Assembly: GCA_025769875.1 (NCBI GenBank)
Contig: JAGFNK010000181.1
Span: 30,459-94,458 of the forward strand
Direction of reading: 5' to 3'
DNA: 64,000 nucleotides
DNA from: Russula earlei
Taxonomy: Eukaryota > Basidiomycota > Agaricomycetes > Russulales > Russulaceae
In this document: one piece after another, positions 35,554 through 46,898 of the stretch
Layout of the letters: the number at the start of each line of letters is the position of its first letter
How positions within the stretch are numbered: the first letter of the stretch is position 1
Made by a program: the position numbers and the translations under genes
The notes under the pieces: model-generated
What the model saw: the letters and a program-made list of their open reading frames with translations, nothing else
What the model was told of the DNA's origin: nothing
Databases searched by the model: none

Positions 35554-37001
35554 CTAAATACCTGCTGCGCGATCCTCAAGTGCTTTCTGATACTGCTCCC
35601 ACATCTCACCTGCAATCCTGTCTCGCCTGATATTTGCTTGCTCCCTCTCATAGCGCGTCACTACCCCTCTTCCCAGTTCACCAGCCGCTTCACGATGACC
35701 CATCTGAGGGTCTACCCTGTCATCAAATACATCGATCTCACTGTGATCATAATGGCGAATAAAATTGTGAAGGGCTGCAAGTGCCGATGGGATGCGCGCT
35801 TGAATGTCCATGTTATACTCAGGGGGGTACCGAAGGATTTTGAAATGCCGCTTGAGAATCCCAAACATACGCTCTATGACGTTGCGAGCTTGAGCATGGC
35901 GCAGATTGAATAATTCCTGGGGTGTGTGTGGCCTAGGACAAGCGTAAAAATTAGTGAGAAGATGGGAAAGAAAGAGAGAACGCACTGTATGCCAGCATGA
36001 CCCCACTCAGATAGATGATATCGTACACCTCGATAAGGAACAAGCAGTGTGTTTGATGAGGCAAAGCCTGCATCAGCGAGATAGTATTACCCTCTTGGGA
36101 TGGGGAAATCGGAATGATGGGCATTGTGGAAAAGAGTTGAGTCGGCGGTGGAGCCCTCCCAACCAGTCAAAAGATATGTGAAGCGGAGGTCAAATGAACA
36201 AGCAGCAAGGCAGTTCTGTGAGAGAACGCCATTGCGGTCTCTTGTTGCATCGCGCTCTGTGGCAGTGGAGTAACAACCGATGTGGGTGCCGTCGATAGCA
36301 CCCAGGGCATCCTTGAAAAAGGGAAAAAATTTGGGATTCCCTTGGATAAAGGAGTGAGGAGGGGAATCGGCATCAGGAAGCTGTACAAAGGTGGTGTAGA
36401 AAGGGGGGGTTGCGAGAACTCCAAGTATCTTTTTAAAATATCTGGATATCCATCAGAAGATATATAGAAGGAAACCATGGGATACGTACTTTGAGACCGT
36501 GCTTGGTGACCGCTGAAAACGCTCTCCAATATTTGTTGTTGACAGCCCGGTGGAAGCGGCATAGAGAAATATGGCAACCTGTTCTTCAATTCGGACATGC
36601 CGAGATGACGCAACACCAAAGTTGTGGAGAGTCTGCTGGAGCTTGTGAAACACATGTTTATGGACCCCAAGTTCATTCCGGATGCGTTCTGGGTGGCCGG
36701 TGAGTAGTTCATGGACCCAGGCAAGACCAGTGAGGGCGGAGGTGTGATATGGAATAGGAGGAGAACGGGGTTTGAGTATTGACAGTATGGCCTGGAAGCC
36801 ATAAAGGGCATAACCTGTAAAATATAAAATCATTAGAAGTTGTTGGCGTCGCCGTTGTACCTGCTGCAGATACAGCCTCTCCTGATCAAGGTAATCAGCC
36901 GTAGCATTGACCAGGGACGGACAGTGACAACTTGAAATCGGGGGGTAAAAAATTGGCCATGACTTGGAGGGGCATAAAAAGTTTTTGGGCGCATCAGTCA
37001 T
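35554..37001 (-). pseudogene. Harbinger DDE transposase with one in-frame stop
   Basis: Exons 37001-36490, 36441-35986 and 35932-35554; introns 48 and 53 bp, total 1347 bases. N-terminal helix-turn-helix-like part: IPYHTSALTGLAWVHELL, ELGVHKHVFHKLQQTL, VAIFLYAASTGLSTTNIGER. Catalytic residues are visible as AIDGTHI (Asp about 221), YLADAGFASS (Asp about 294) and ARNVIERMFGILKRHF (Glu about 343), matching the Harbinger DDE triad. A single TAA lies at 36089-36087, just before YYLADAGF; everything else is open. So the gene would be functional but for that codon, or the base is an error. It converges on the Myb gene, the two stop codons being about 110 bp apart. Confidence 0.85.
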
Positions 37002-37172
37002 TACAACAACAAATATGTGAATTACAGTTAACAGACAAAAACAACTGATATTAGTTAATCATATGACATGTCACTGTCATCACACCTGTCACTCCTGTCA
37101 CTCCCGGCTAATCCCAAAATTCAAGTTCCAAGTTCAAGTTTCAAGAAATCTTGGTTGCTGTATGGGGCCCTA

Positions 37173-38242
37173 AAAACTTGAACTTGGAACTTGAATTTCG
37201 GGATTAGCCAGGTGTGACAGGTGTGACAGGTGTGATGACAGTGACATGTCATATGATTAACTAATATCAGTTGTTTTTGTCTGTTAACTGTAATTCACAT
37301 ATTTGCATATGTGATGTCATGTAATGACTCAGGCTCTCAATGATTGGCATCACTTCTTTCTACCCCCACCTCCACCGCCCCATATGATGCAGACCTGCTC
37401 ATCAATAAGTCCAGATTCCATTGAAGGAAGTCTAATCTCAGAAAGTAACAAGGCTATATGGACAACTGAAGAGGAAGCTGCATTTCTACTGTTCCTCATC
37501 AAGCAGAAACAAGAAGGAAACATGACCTCCAATGCCATGTTCAAGGACCATACCTTCAACCAAGCAGCCAATTCTATTAAGCCCATGCATGAGAAGGGTC
37601 CTATCAAGACTGGACCTATGTGCAAATCACAATGGCAAAGGGTACAAAATTTTTTTGCTTTGCCATATTATGCAGCTAACATCATCTACTACTAGATGAA
37701 GAAGGAGCACTTGTTAATTGTTACTCTCAGGAATGAGTCCAGGTTTGGGTGCCTATGGACTGATGAGAATGGAATTGTTGTTCCACCTGAAACAGAATCA
37801 GTGTGGAGTGATCTAGTCAAGGTGCGTACATAACATCTAATTTGTCAATGCCATCTGATCATTAGTAGAAACATCCAGAATACAACAAGTACAGGGATAA
37901 AGGCTGGCCACATCACAGCATCAAGTGCAAAAGGCCAACATTCATATTGGGGCACACAGTTGACAGCCCATTCTACTCCCCCTCAGTCATCTGTGTCACT
38001 GTCCCCCAATCCCAATTTGTCTGAATGTCAAAGTGGGGACTCCTTGTCATCTCTGGTGCCAGATTGCTCTTCCTCCTCATCCAGTGTCCTTCATTCCAAA
38101 TGCAAAGTATCTCAGGTCAAGAATGTCACCTCCAAAACATCTTCCTCATTTACCAAAAAACTCAAGTCTGATTCCACAGCAGTTGCTGTCCATGGCATGC
38201 AGTCAACCATGGAGAGGTTTTCTGATAACTTCAACACAACTA
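37173..38242 (+). mobile_element. Truncated, CpG-eroded second Harbinger copy
   Basis: Starts immediately after the first element's right target triplet, lacking about 25 bp of the outer terminus, and copies its left half: terminus, Myb exons 1-2 and part of exon 3. It ends after NFNTT, where unrelated sequence takes over. Almost every difference from the 34.1 kb copy is a CG changed to TG or CA. The transposase half is missing. Confidence 0.8.
37324..38242 (+). pseudogene. Myb/SANT-like gene of the truncated Harbinger copy
   Basis: Same exon plan as the gene at 34108: exon 1 to about 37641 (WTTEEEAAFLLFLIKQK, MCKSQWQR), exon 2 from about 37696 (MKKEHLLIVTLRNESR, FGCLWTDENG), exon 3 from about 37869 (GWPHHSIKC). 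In exon 3 the MKSLMPS segment is deleted, shifting the frame, and the C-terminal third is gone. Confidence 0.75.
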
Positions 38243-38880
38243 GCACTTTCAGGTCAGGTCACATTGACTGCAAAAAACTGCTTGACTAAACCTGACCTGA
38301 CTGATCATGAATGAACTTTCAGTCAAGGTCAAACTGGATTGTAGAATGTCCAGTCACAGTCACATCAACTTTCAAGCAAGATAAAAACTGGTCAAGACTG
38401 GTTAAGACTGGTGTGCCTGGTGTGCCTGGGATTTCTGTCAAGATTTCATGGGTTTGAGGACTATGGTCACAGCATTAGGCAAGCTCTAGACCACCAGTGT
38501 GGTGTGTCTGGAGATGCACAAATGTGAAAGAGCAGGGTTGTTGGACCATTAAGTGGACATCAACTGAGGAACCAGAGGTGGGAGCAAGGGGAGAGAGGAG
38601 CTGGTATCACACACTTGGTTGTTTGAAGTTCTTCATTCAAACAGAGGCAGATGTCAAAGGAAAGGGGATCTTATTCTTCTCTCTCTTTACTACAGAGTAG
38701 CTAAGGGTTTTATATACATGGGGGAAGTACAAAGAGTAGAAGATAATAAAGGAAATGGAATGGTGAAAGGGAATCAGAGGATTGGGACTGGGCGAGGCAG
38801 TTGAGGGTGTGGTGAGGAATGAATGACACAAACAGATCTGTGTGTGCTCAGACAGACAACATGGTTGGAATGGTCTACCC
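38243..38880. other. CpG-poor filler with ACTGGTCAAG-like short repeats
   Basis: About 38290-38430 is built from variants of GACTGGTCAAGACTGG and GTCAGGTCAGG, which recur at about 41005-41205. The two clusters may be ends of one inserted element, but I could not define termini. No gene. Confidence 0.4.
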
Positions 38881-39122
38881 TTGAGCAGGTCTGCACTAAA
38901 ATCACCTCCCTCCATGCGCAGACCAAGGAAGCATCTCAAGTGAAAGGGTTTGACTTTGACAAGCAGCTTGCCGAAATCTGAGACAAGCTGGCCATGCACA
39001 CAGAGAAGAAGGCTGCAAAGAAGGCTGAATGAGAGAGGGCATGTCTTGAATGTGTGCAGGATGCAGTGGCAATGCCAATCAATGGTGGCAACATGATGAA
39101 CATGATGGGCTTCAGCAGGTGA
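38881..39122 (+). pseudogene. Decayed coding remnant, unassigned transposon tail
   Basis: One frame reads LEQVCTKITSLHAQTKEASQ, then GFDFDKQLAEI, stop, DKLAMHTEKKAAKKAE, stop, ERACLECVQDAVAMPINGGN with MMNMMGFSR. The two stops are TGA where CGA would suit a charged helix. It looks like the helical end of a transposon protein; I do not recognise the family with confidence. Confidence 0.45.
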
Positions 39123-39361
39123 AAGGCTTGAGATGCAAATGTGTTGTGTGAGCCAGGGTGTGGCATGGGCACATGGTCAGTGGCGAGGGGTGGGCGATGC
39201 AGTCGAGGTCTTAACGTCAGGTGCAAGGTGGTAGTGTGAGCATGCGGTCGGTAGTGAAGATGGAAGGAATGGAGCATCATGTCACTTTGTCCATTGCAGT
39301 CCCACACCTGATTCCATAACCAGCCATGATTCACCTTAGACCAGACCAGATGACTGGTCAT

Positions 39362-40183
39362 TGTTATGAACCAAGGCCAGGTCATGGCCATATATTGTCC
39401 TATTTCACTCAAGAGAGACCTCTCTCACTTTGCATTGCCAACTCACTTCCATTTCTTGGGCTACCTCTCCTGCGGTGCAAGATATCGCTATTGCAAAGGC
39501 ACTATAACACGACCAGGCACCTGTTTCCTAATCGGGTAATCATCGTGTGGCAGCCACATGGCCACCCAGCCACCAAGAACCTGAAACAGCAGCACAAACT
39601 CTTAGAAACTGTTGCATAACTCATCTGATGTCATCAAGGCTCCAATGACATCATGGCTGACTGAGCAACTCCACAGTGACCTCATAGGCTCACTAAGCAC
39701 TCCACAGTGACATCATAATGATGTCATCGCTCCACAATGATCAGTAATGTGCTCAGTAAGCCTGAAACTTGACACAAGCGAGTTTATGCCTCTGTAGTCC
39801 TATTGGATGGTACCAAAGGGTCTAGAATAGTTCCAGTTCTTTGTAATTGACTCTGTAAACTGTATATAAGCCCCAATGAAGCATGGCAGTCATCAGACTG
39901 TCCATTTGTGATTCTTCCTGGGTACTCCCCCATGACTGCTCAGTTTAAAGATTCCCCTTGTCTCCAAGGTACTCTTCAACAACCGCCTTGTTTAAAGCCC
40001 CCTCGCTGCACTGGCCTCCAGTCTTTGCCTCTGCCTCCTGCAACACGTACCAGTCCCCATCTGGTACCTTCTAGTCATTTGGCTCGTCCTCTTGCTCAAC
40101 GCCGCCTACGCTGCATACTGTCTGTTCCGACCCTTGCCCACCTGCTCCTGAGTCCTTAGTGATCAGCAGTATGTGTCTTGACA
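39362..40183 (+). repeat. Solo LTR, family B (TGTTATGAACC...), 5-bp duplication GTCAT
   Basis: 822 bp from TGTTATGAACCAAGG to GTGTCTTGACA, flanked by GTCAT on both sides (39357-39361 and 40184-40188). It contains a TATATAAG box (about 39863) and a CAGACTGTCCATTTG region typical of the transcription start. The perfect duplication shows a true solo LTR. Family members recur at 54349 and 55149. Confidence 0.85.
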
Positions 40184-40235
40184 GTCATAACCTGTCATAG
40201 TGTGAACCTCTTCCTATACCTAGATGTTCTGTGTG

Positions 40236-40790
40236 TGTGTCTGAGGCAGAGGTGGAGATGAGGTGAGATGAGGTGAGGGAGGAGGTGTGGTAGTGATGGG
40301 CTGTGGTGCATGAGGGGGTGGGCACCACAGAATGAACATGAGCACACGAAAACAGCCTGCAAAGTGGAATGAATCAGAAAGCTGTAAAAATGAAAGAAAG
40401 AAAAAAATGCACACAGCTCAATGTGTGAAAATTGTGCACACAGGAAAAGATGTGTTGCCTGTGTGTGCCAGGTGGAGGTGGTGACAGAGTGAGATGAGGT
40501 GAGGGAGGAGGCATGGTGGTGATGGCAAACATAGGCTGTGGTGCACAAGTGGGTGGGCATGGTATGAATGAAAATGCAGCCTGCAAAGCAGAATGAATCA
40601 GAAAGCCATGAAAATGAAAGAAAGAGAAAAAGAAAATGCACATGGCTCAAGGCATGAAAGTCATGCTCATGGGACAAGACAGGTTGCATGCCATCAGGGT
40701 CTCAAGTCTAGGGATTGGCCAGATGAGAGAGAGAAAAAAAAGTACAGCTTAATGCGTAATTTTTGCACACATGGGAAGCTCAGTTGTGTC
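40236..40790. repeat. About 215-bp tandem duplication plus partial third unit
   Basis: Units at about 40236-40442 and 40461-40675 share GAGATGAGGTGAGGGAGGAGG, a GGGTGGGCA segment, CAGCCTGCAAAG, GAATGAATCAGAAAG and AATGAAAGAAAGA. A shorter third unit (GAGAGAAAAAAAAGTACAGC to TTTGCACACATGGGA) follows at about 40725-40790. CpG-poor, non-coding satellite-like sequence. Confidence 0.65.
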
Positions 40791-41004
40791 ATCATGGATT
40801 CATGTGTTGGCATTTGCCCAGCATGTGTGGAGGGAGGGAGCGCATGAAAGTAGCACACTGTGTGATTCCCAAGCCAGCAGGAACCCACCTTACAGTGCAT
40901 GCAATGAGGGTGGTGGTGGAAAGTGGCAGCGACATGAGAGAGAGGGAAGTGGCAGCATGGTGGCAATGATGATGCAAGGGAAAGGTGAGGTGAGTGTGGC
41001 TGTT

Positions 41005-42420
41005 CCTGGGTCAAGAACTGGTTTCAACCAGTCATCCTCCAGTTTCAGTTAGGACTGGTCTGAACTGGTCAATTGACTGCAAATGACCACATGTAACCAG
41101 TCACATGCAGTCTGGTCCAGTTTTTTGAGGATTGGGCAAACCGGCAGCCAGTCATGATCATGGTCACACCAAAATCATGGGAAAAACTGGACTTGACTGG
41201 ACTTTGAAGCACTACTTGTGACCATGAAGATGACACTGGGACACCAAAAGGATACTGAAGGACCAGCCAGCCTGAGCCAGGTTGACATATAAAGCCACTC
41301 TGTCATACAAAGGTTGAGGATGATAACATTTGTTTGACATGCATGGTCTGATCAAGTCTGTCCTCATACATTCCACCTTGGAACTAGAGACTTGGTTGGA
41401 ATTAGTGGGCTAAATGGCCAGATGCACTTGCACATCTGGTCTGCAAGCTGTACATGGTAAGTGAAGACAATTGTCAGTGTATGATGGTGAATAGTGCACA
41501 AGTGCAAAGTGTGTGATGTGGCACAAATAGCTGCACACACATGAGTTTATGTGTGTGAGAGAGAGAGGATGAGGGTTGCTGGGAGGAGGAGGAGGACAAG
41601 GACAAAATTTTAGCACCAGCAGGGGGGAAGGGTGGCCTACAGATTGAAAAAGAGGGCAGGCTAGTAATGGACATGGACAGATGAGTCAGATGGGTGCTAC
41701 ACTGTATGTGGTAGGACAGGACAGGACAGGTGAGGGAGTGACTTGAGGCTTGCACTTGCCTCAAGACCATGGTTCATGAGTGGACTGGCAAGGTGGTGGC
41801 AGGGTGGCATGACATCGCTCTTGCTTTTGTGCTTGGTGAGTTGTTTTTGTTTTTGTCTAATCCTCCTCAGTCATATGCTAGGCAGGCAAAGGCAAAGTGC
41901 ACAAGGGGGAGGGGGGGTTAAGTATGCACAGACATGCACCCATGGTGACAAATTAGTCAAATAAAGGGGAGGAAGGACAGCGTAGCACTTGACAGGGAGC
42001 ACAATACAAGTTTGGGCAAGATGGACTGCAAGGTGATGCTGGTGATGGGTGATAGGGGAGGATGCATGCTACATACCAAGAGGCATGTGCAGTAAGGGCA
42101 TAGGAACAAAGAAAGTCCTGAAGGATGAACTGTGAGGGGCAGCAGGAGGGGATGGGTGGGATCTATTGGGTGAGTCAAGGGTAGAAAGGTCAATGAGTGT
42201 TGGGTGAAGGGTCAACAACCATTGGGTGGTCATAAATAGTTGATTAGCAAGCCACAACAGGTTATATTATACATGTAGCATGCAGTTGAGCAAAAAAGAA
42301 GAGTGTAGGGAAAAGGCAGAGAAGTAATTGAGGAGCCATAGAGTGAGCAAAGTGAGAAGAAGTCACAAATTCTTGCAAACACTGGCAAATGGTCATCAAT
42401 CATCCAGCACTCCCACAAGC
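41005..42420. other. CpG-poor repeat debris, no gene
   Basis: Begins with a cluster of GACTGGTC / GGTCCAG motifs (41005-41205) matching 38290-38430, then runs of low-complexity CpG-poor DNA. Open frames are short and featureless. Confidence 0.45.
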
Positions 42421-42572
42421 CATGGCCTGATGGCCTGGCTTTGGCTTGGCAGAACTCTAGGCTGGGCCAAAGCCCTCATGAAGCTGCTATTTGGCCTGGC
42501 TCGACTTGGCCTATTTAGGCCTGGCTTGGACTGGCTCACAGCCTGAGGCCAGGCTATGCACATCACTAGTCA
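42421..42572. repeat. GGCCTGGCT-rich repeat, possible hAT terminus
   Basis: Many copies of GGCCTGGCT and GGCTTGG, ending in a CTATGCACATCACT stretch at 42556-42569. Reverse-complemented this reads AGTGATGTGCATAGCC, a form common at fungal hAT ends. No partner terminus was found, so the assignment is tentative. Confidence 0.35.
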
Positions 42573-42644
42573 GTGATGAGACCCTTGGTGTGACCTGTGC
42601 TACACCCTAATGGTAGAGGTGTGGGAATAATATTTGATCATTAT

Positions 42645-42947
42645 TCACCCCCTTGAATAGTTGGCAGGAACATATGAAAATGCACTTGTTAGTCCATGGC
42701 TTTCCCTGCCCATGCTCCATACCATAAAGAATAAATTTGATTGAGTAGCAAGTTCTTCCTGCCAGCACCAAGCCTTGAAATTGACTAGTGTTAGCCATTC
42801 CACAGGGTACCTGCAGTGCTCCCAGTCATAATTGAAGCTTCCTCTCTTTCCAGAACTGGCAAGGGTCTTGGCACTGTCCAAGGGGTCCTTGGATTGGGGT
42901 GTGGGGTCCTCTGAAGGGGCACATGTATCATTCCCAAGTCCAAACAT
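42645..42947 (-). pseudogene. Remnant of an uncharacterised transposon-type protein
   Basis: Minus-strand frame with GSFNYDWEHCRYPVEWLTLV, NFKAWCWQEELA and, after a frame slip, SIKFILYGMEHGQGKPWTNK with CIFICSCQL. The pattern resembles the N-terminal part of Mutator-like or FAR1-type zinc-binding proteins in basidiomycetes. I could not find the catalytic part, so the family is a guess. Confidence 0.35.
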
Positions 42948-43762
42948 AGTGTCGTAGGAGGGGTGGTCAGACTGGATGTCCCTCTAGGCAGATGGTGCAC
43001 AGCCAGTTGGAAATGCATTAACGTTTGTTTTATTACATTTGTTTATATAAAAGTAAAGATCATGATTTTACATGGTTTTCCTTACTGTATTTGTCAAAGG
43101 TCACATAACTCTCCCATCACTGCACCTAACCACGCACCCAAAAGTTGAATATCTCAGAATCAGTGTATATTGCCCACTTTCCTTCCTAGATTTTGGCTGC
43201 CCAGCAGTGATTATTAAGTGCCCCACAGATGCAATGAAAAGTAGTGCCTTGAGCTGTAGTAGAGTAGGACTGCAGATGCATCTGAAGCCTGTGAGTCGGT
43301 CTAGGCACGGTTCCGCGGTGCCGCTTCGTTGCAGATGAGGAAGGTGACATGACACAATGTTTCTATTAAACACAGCTCTCGCACGCTGGCATCGCGGCGA
43401 GAACGAGTCTGAAGCGTGCACGTACACAGCCCGAGGATCAAAAGAGATTGCATTACGTGGGCAAACACGTGTGCAGAGGCGAGCTAGCTGCTTCCCGGGA
43501 ATGAATTGCCATATCCCTCCGGGGCAGGATCACTCTTTTATGCAGACCGAATGGCTTGAAAAGAAAGCAGGCGGGGGATGCTATCGTTTTGTGGGATTGA
43601 TACCGATTTGAGGGTGAGAGCGCGATCCGTGGCCAGCCAACTTTGCCACGCTTTCTCGCCAACGTTCACCAACGCCAACGCCAACTTTGCAATCCGCCTG
43701 CCACTCTCCGCCGCCCACATCTCCCCCGACGGCGCCGACCCTACCTTCTTTTTCTTATCCTT
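42948..43762. other. Upstream region of ATG4, CpG recovers at about 43.25 kb
   Basis: Transition from CpG-poor to CpG-normal host DNA. No convincing gene; the last 200 bp are rich in CCAACG and probably form the ATG4 5' leader. Confidence 0.5.
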
Positions 43763-46700
43763 ATGTCTTCCAAATCCCGCCATTCATCGTCGGCCTCGAC
43801 ACCTGCCAACTCTTCCAAATTGCCAAAGTTCCTCCAATCCAAGCAGACCCGCGACCGCTCCAGGTCCATGATCGACCCTGCCAGTGGCAGCAGCAGCACC
43901 GCTAGTTCATCTTCCCAAAGCTCAAACGTCCTTTTAGATCCACCACCTTCACCTTCAATAACACAAATCCCAAAGCGCTCCATCATTCGCAGGGGGAGTA
44001 AACTGTTTGGCGTCAAGGAGTCATCCTCCCTGCCGCACGACGCCGATGTCTCTGAAGATTTTGGCGCCGCCGACGATAGTACAGACGAACCGCCCATCAT
44101 CATAGAGCCAGCTCCATCGCGAGTGAGAATGCGTCCAGAGCGCCCGCTCAGCTCAGTTTCCGATAATCATCTCTCTTATTACCAGTCATCTCATTCCACG
44201 ACTCGCCTCTCTGACATCCCCACACGACTTTCGGGCTGGTTTCAGCACGCTTTCAACTCTTCCTCCACGGATCTGACTCTTCCCCATCTCATCAATAGCG
44301 GGCACCTTCCACCGACCTCTGCCTCCCCCAAGGGCAAGTCGTCCGCACTATTGACCGCAGCAAAACATGGCAAGGGCCACCTCGACAAGGCAATGCGTTA
44401 CTTGCTCGATAGCGATTCTACACCCGACAAGTGTACGGACCCAATTTGGCTTCTCGGCGTCCAACATACCGGTTATGAACCACCAGCCGAGGCACCATCC
44501 CCTGTGCTCTCACGGCGTGGTTCCGTCGACTCAAGGCGGGCGTCTTCTTTCCGTACGTCAACATCCTCAACCGTGACAGCTTCCCCTGGTGGCGGAAATA
44601 CGCTCTCATCATCTCAAATCTCTTCCTCCAAACACCCTCCTGCCCATTGGCCACCTGCATTCTATGGTGATTTTACGTCACGTGTCTGGATCACATATCG
44701 CTCTCACTTTTGCCCCCTTCGCGATTCATCACTTTCTATGCTTGAGCGTGAGCAAGCCGAAGCTGCGGCAACAGGCTCACTGATTCCCATCTCCTCTAGT
44801 CCTCCCACCAAGCGGTGGTGGCCCGGCGGCGAGAAGGGATGGACCAGTGACGCAGGCTGGGGGTGTATGTTGCGGACAGGCCAATCGATGCTTGCAACGG
44901 CACTCATACACCTTCACCTTGGACGCGGTATGTGAGGTGTTTTGGCCTTGATCAATTTCCCTGACTGCTCGTAGATTGGCGGCGCCCTCCTCATCCTGTG
45001 TATACCGCAGATTATGCGACATATGTTCAAATCTTGACGTGGTTTTTTGACTCGCCCTCTCCCCTCTGCCCGTTCAGCGTGCACCGTATGGCGTTAGCCG
45101 GCAAGGAGCTTGGCAAAGACGTTGGGCAGTGGTTTGGGCCGAGCACTGCTGCAGGTGCGATAAAGTGCGTAAACATTTCCTATTTTATTCCCTTGGATTC
45201 TGATCTTACACAACAGAACCCTCGTCCATAATTTTCCAGAGGCATCGCTTGGTATTTCTGTTGCAGTTGACAGTCAGATTTTCCAGACAGATGTATACTC
45301 GGCCTCGCATCCACCAACTGGCTCACCTCGTCCCCACAAGGGCTCAAGATGGGGCGGACGCGCAGTTGTTGTGCTTATTGGTATTCGGCTAGGTCTTGAC
45401 GGTGTCAATCCAATATACTATGACACAATCAAGGTGGATGGGTTTCTTCCCTTTCACACGCATCTGGCTGATACTTTTACAGGCATTGTACACGTTCCCA
45501 CAGTCGATTGGTATTGCTGGTGGCCGCCCATCGTCATCGTACTACTTTGTTGGCTCGCAAGCGGACAACCTGTTCTACCTGGACCCCCACCATTCACGCA
45601 CGACAATTCCTTTGCGACTGCCTCCACATGTCGCGGAACGCGTGCGCGGGATCCCGATTAAGCAAGGAATGCCCGAGCGGGGATCTGTATCACCTCCGGG
45701 TCATCATCGTTCGCCAACGTCGCCTGCGTCAAGCCGCACAGGTTCATCTTCTTTTTCGTATCGCGCACCTGCCTCGCCATCTCCCCTCTCGAAACAATTA
45801 TCGACCAGCAGCAGCTCCTCAGGCGGTGCGCATGCTCGATGGCACTCGACTGGGGCCAACGGGGCCGGATCCGAGCTCTCAGGCGCTACTAGTGATACAG
45901 GTTTGGACGTCACACAAATGCATTATGCCACGGCATACAGTCCAGCAGAACTTCGGACCTTCCACTGCGAGCGCGTGCGCAAGATGCCGCTCTCGGGGCT
46001 CGACCCAAGCATGCTTATCGGCTTCCTGTGTAAGGATGAGGCAGACTGGGTCGACCTTCGAGAGAGAGTGACGGAGGTATATGCGCTCCTAATACCTACA
46101 TACAAAGTAAAGCGCTGAACGAGGACTTAGTTGTTCAAGAATCACAAGACAATCTTTTCTATTGTTGATGAGCCACCATCTTGGTCGGACGTCGACGATA
46201 GTCTTGAATCAATGTCGGAGCCGGATGAGGAAGAGGACATGCCGGAGGATAAGGACTCTTCCCGTTCGATCGCCGGTGATGAGGGGGTCCAGGGCGAAGA
46301 GGACTCGGATGACTCGGATGGTGACTTCTTCGATGCCGGCGAGGATGTTGCTGTTGAAGACCGGGTCTCTTCGCGGGCAGCATCGAAGGGCGGACAAAAT
46401 GAGGTCGATACTGAAAATGATCCCATCGGACCCATGACACCTGGCCCCTCTGTCTCTACTGCGACAGAAACCACAGCGGTGCCGCGAAAAACACACGCCG
46501 TTAGCTTTAGACATACCTCGTCCGCGGATGAAGTTGACCCTGATGATGAGGAGTGGGTCGACCCAACGCCGATACCCGCGACGCCGCTGGAACCTACACC
46601 GCCGTTGTTCACGGATGGCCCCGCAGTGCCGCCGATGATGGCTAAAGCGAAGTCATCGAGTAGCACCAAGAGTCGCAAGCGGAAGGAGACTCGCATGACA

Positions 46701-46898
46701 GTGCCGTTCCCGTCATGCCAGGCTGAGGGTACAGATGACCGACCTCGGCGCGTGCCCCAGATGAGCACAGCTCGCGCGCGCGACGGTGGGCGGACACAAA
46801 GCGGCGGCGTGAAAGGGGTTATTGCACCGGCACCGGAATCCGGACCGGAGGTTGAACCCGCATCCCAACTCGATGACCCTGATGGGGACGATTTCTAA
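43763..46898 (+). CDS. ATG4: Autophagy cysteine protease ATG4
   Basis: Protease that trims Atg8 and later releases it from lipid. Five exons: 43763-44927, 44975-45164, 45217-45433, 45483-46076 and 46131-46898; 2934 bases, 977 residues, phases consistent. Catalytic Cys lies in [16 protein letters not shown] (about residue 368); the Asp-His pair is in FYLDPHH (Asp 558, His 560), preceded by [25 protein letters not shown] and [15 protein letters not shown] are further family blocks. The protein is long: a roughly 300-residue Ser-rich N-terminal extension, a Ser/Pro insert after the His (about residues 600-660) and an acidic roughly 200-residue tail with Asp/Glu/Ser runs. Large insertions are usual in basidiomycete ATG4 and suggest phosphoregulation. 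The start at 43763 was preferred to an in-frame ATG 120 bp upstream because coding-like Ser-rich sequence starts there. Confidence 0.92.

Larger units (their letters stand above)
33943..37169. mobile_element. PIF/Harbinger-type transposon with convergent Myb and transposase genes
   Basis: Terminal inverted repeats of about 150 bp begin GGCCCCATACAGCAACC (left, 33943) and, in reverse, the same at the right (ending 37169). They continue with TTGAACTTGGAACTTGAA, GTGACAGGAGTGACAGG and ATGTCATATGATTAAC on both sides. The flanking triplets are CTA (33940-33942) and CTA (37170-37172), a 3-bp target duplication. It carries a Myb/SANT-like gene (plus) and a DDE transposase (minus), facing each other. 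It is the best-preserved Harbinger copy in the window and has kept many CpG sites. Confidence 0.85.
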
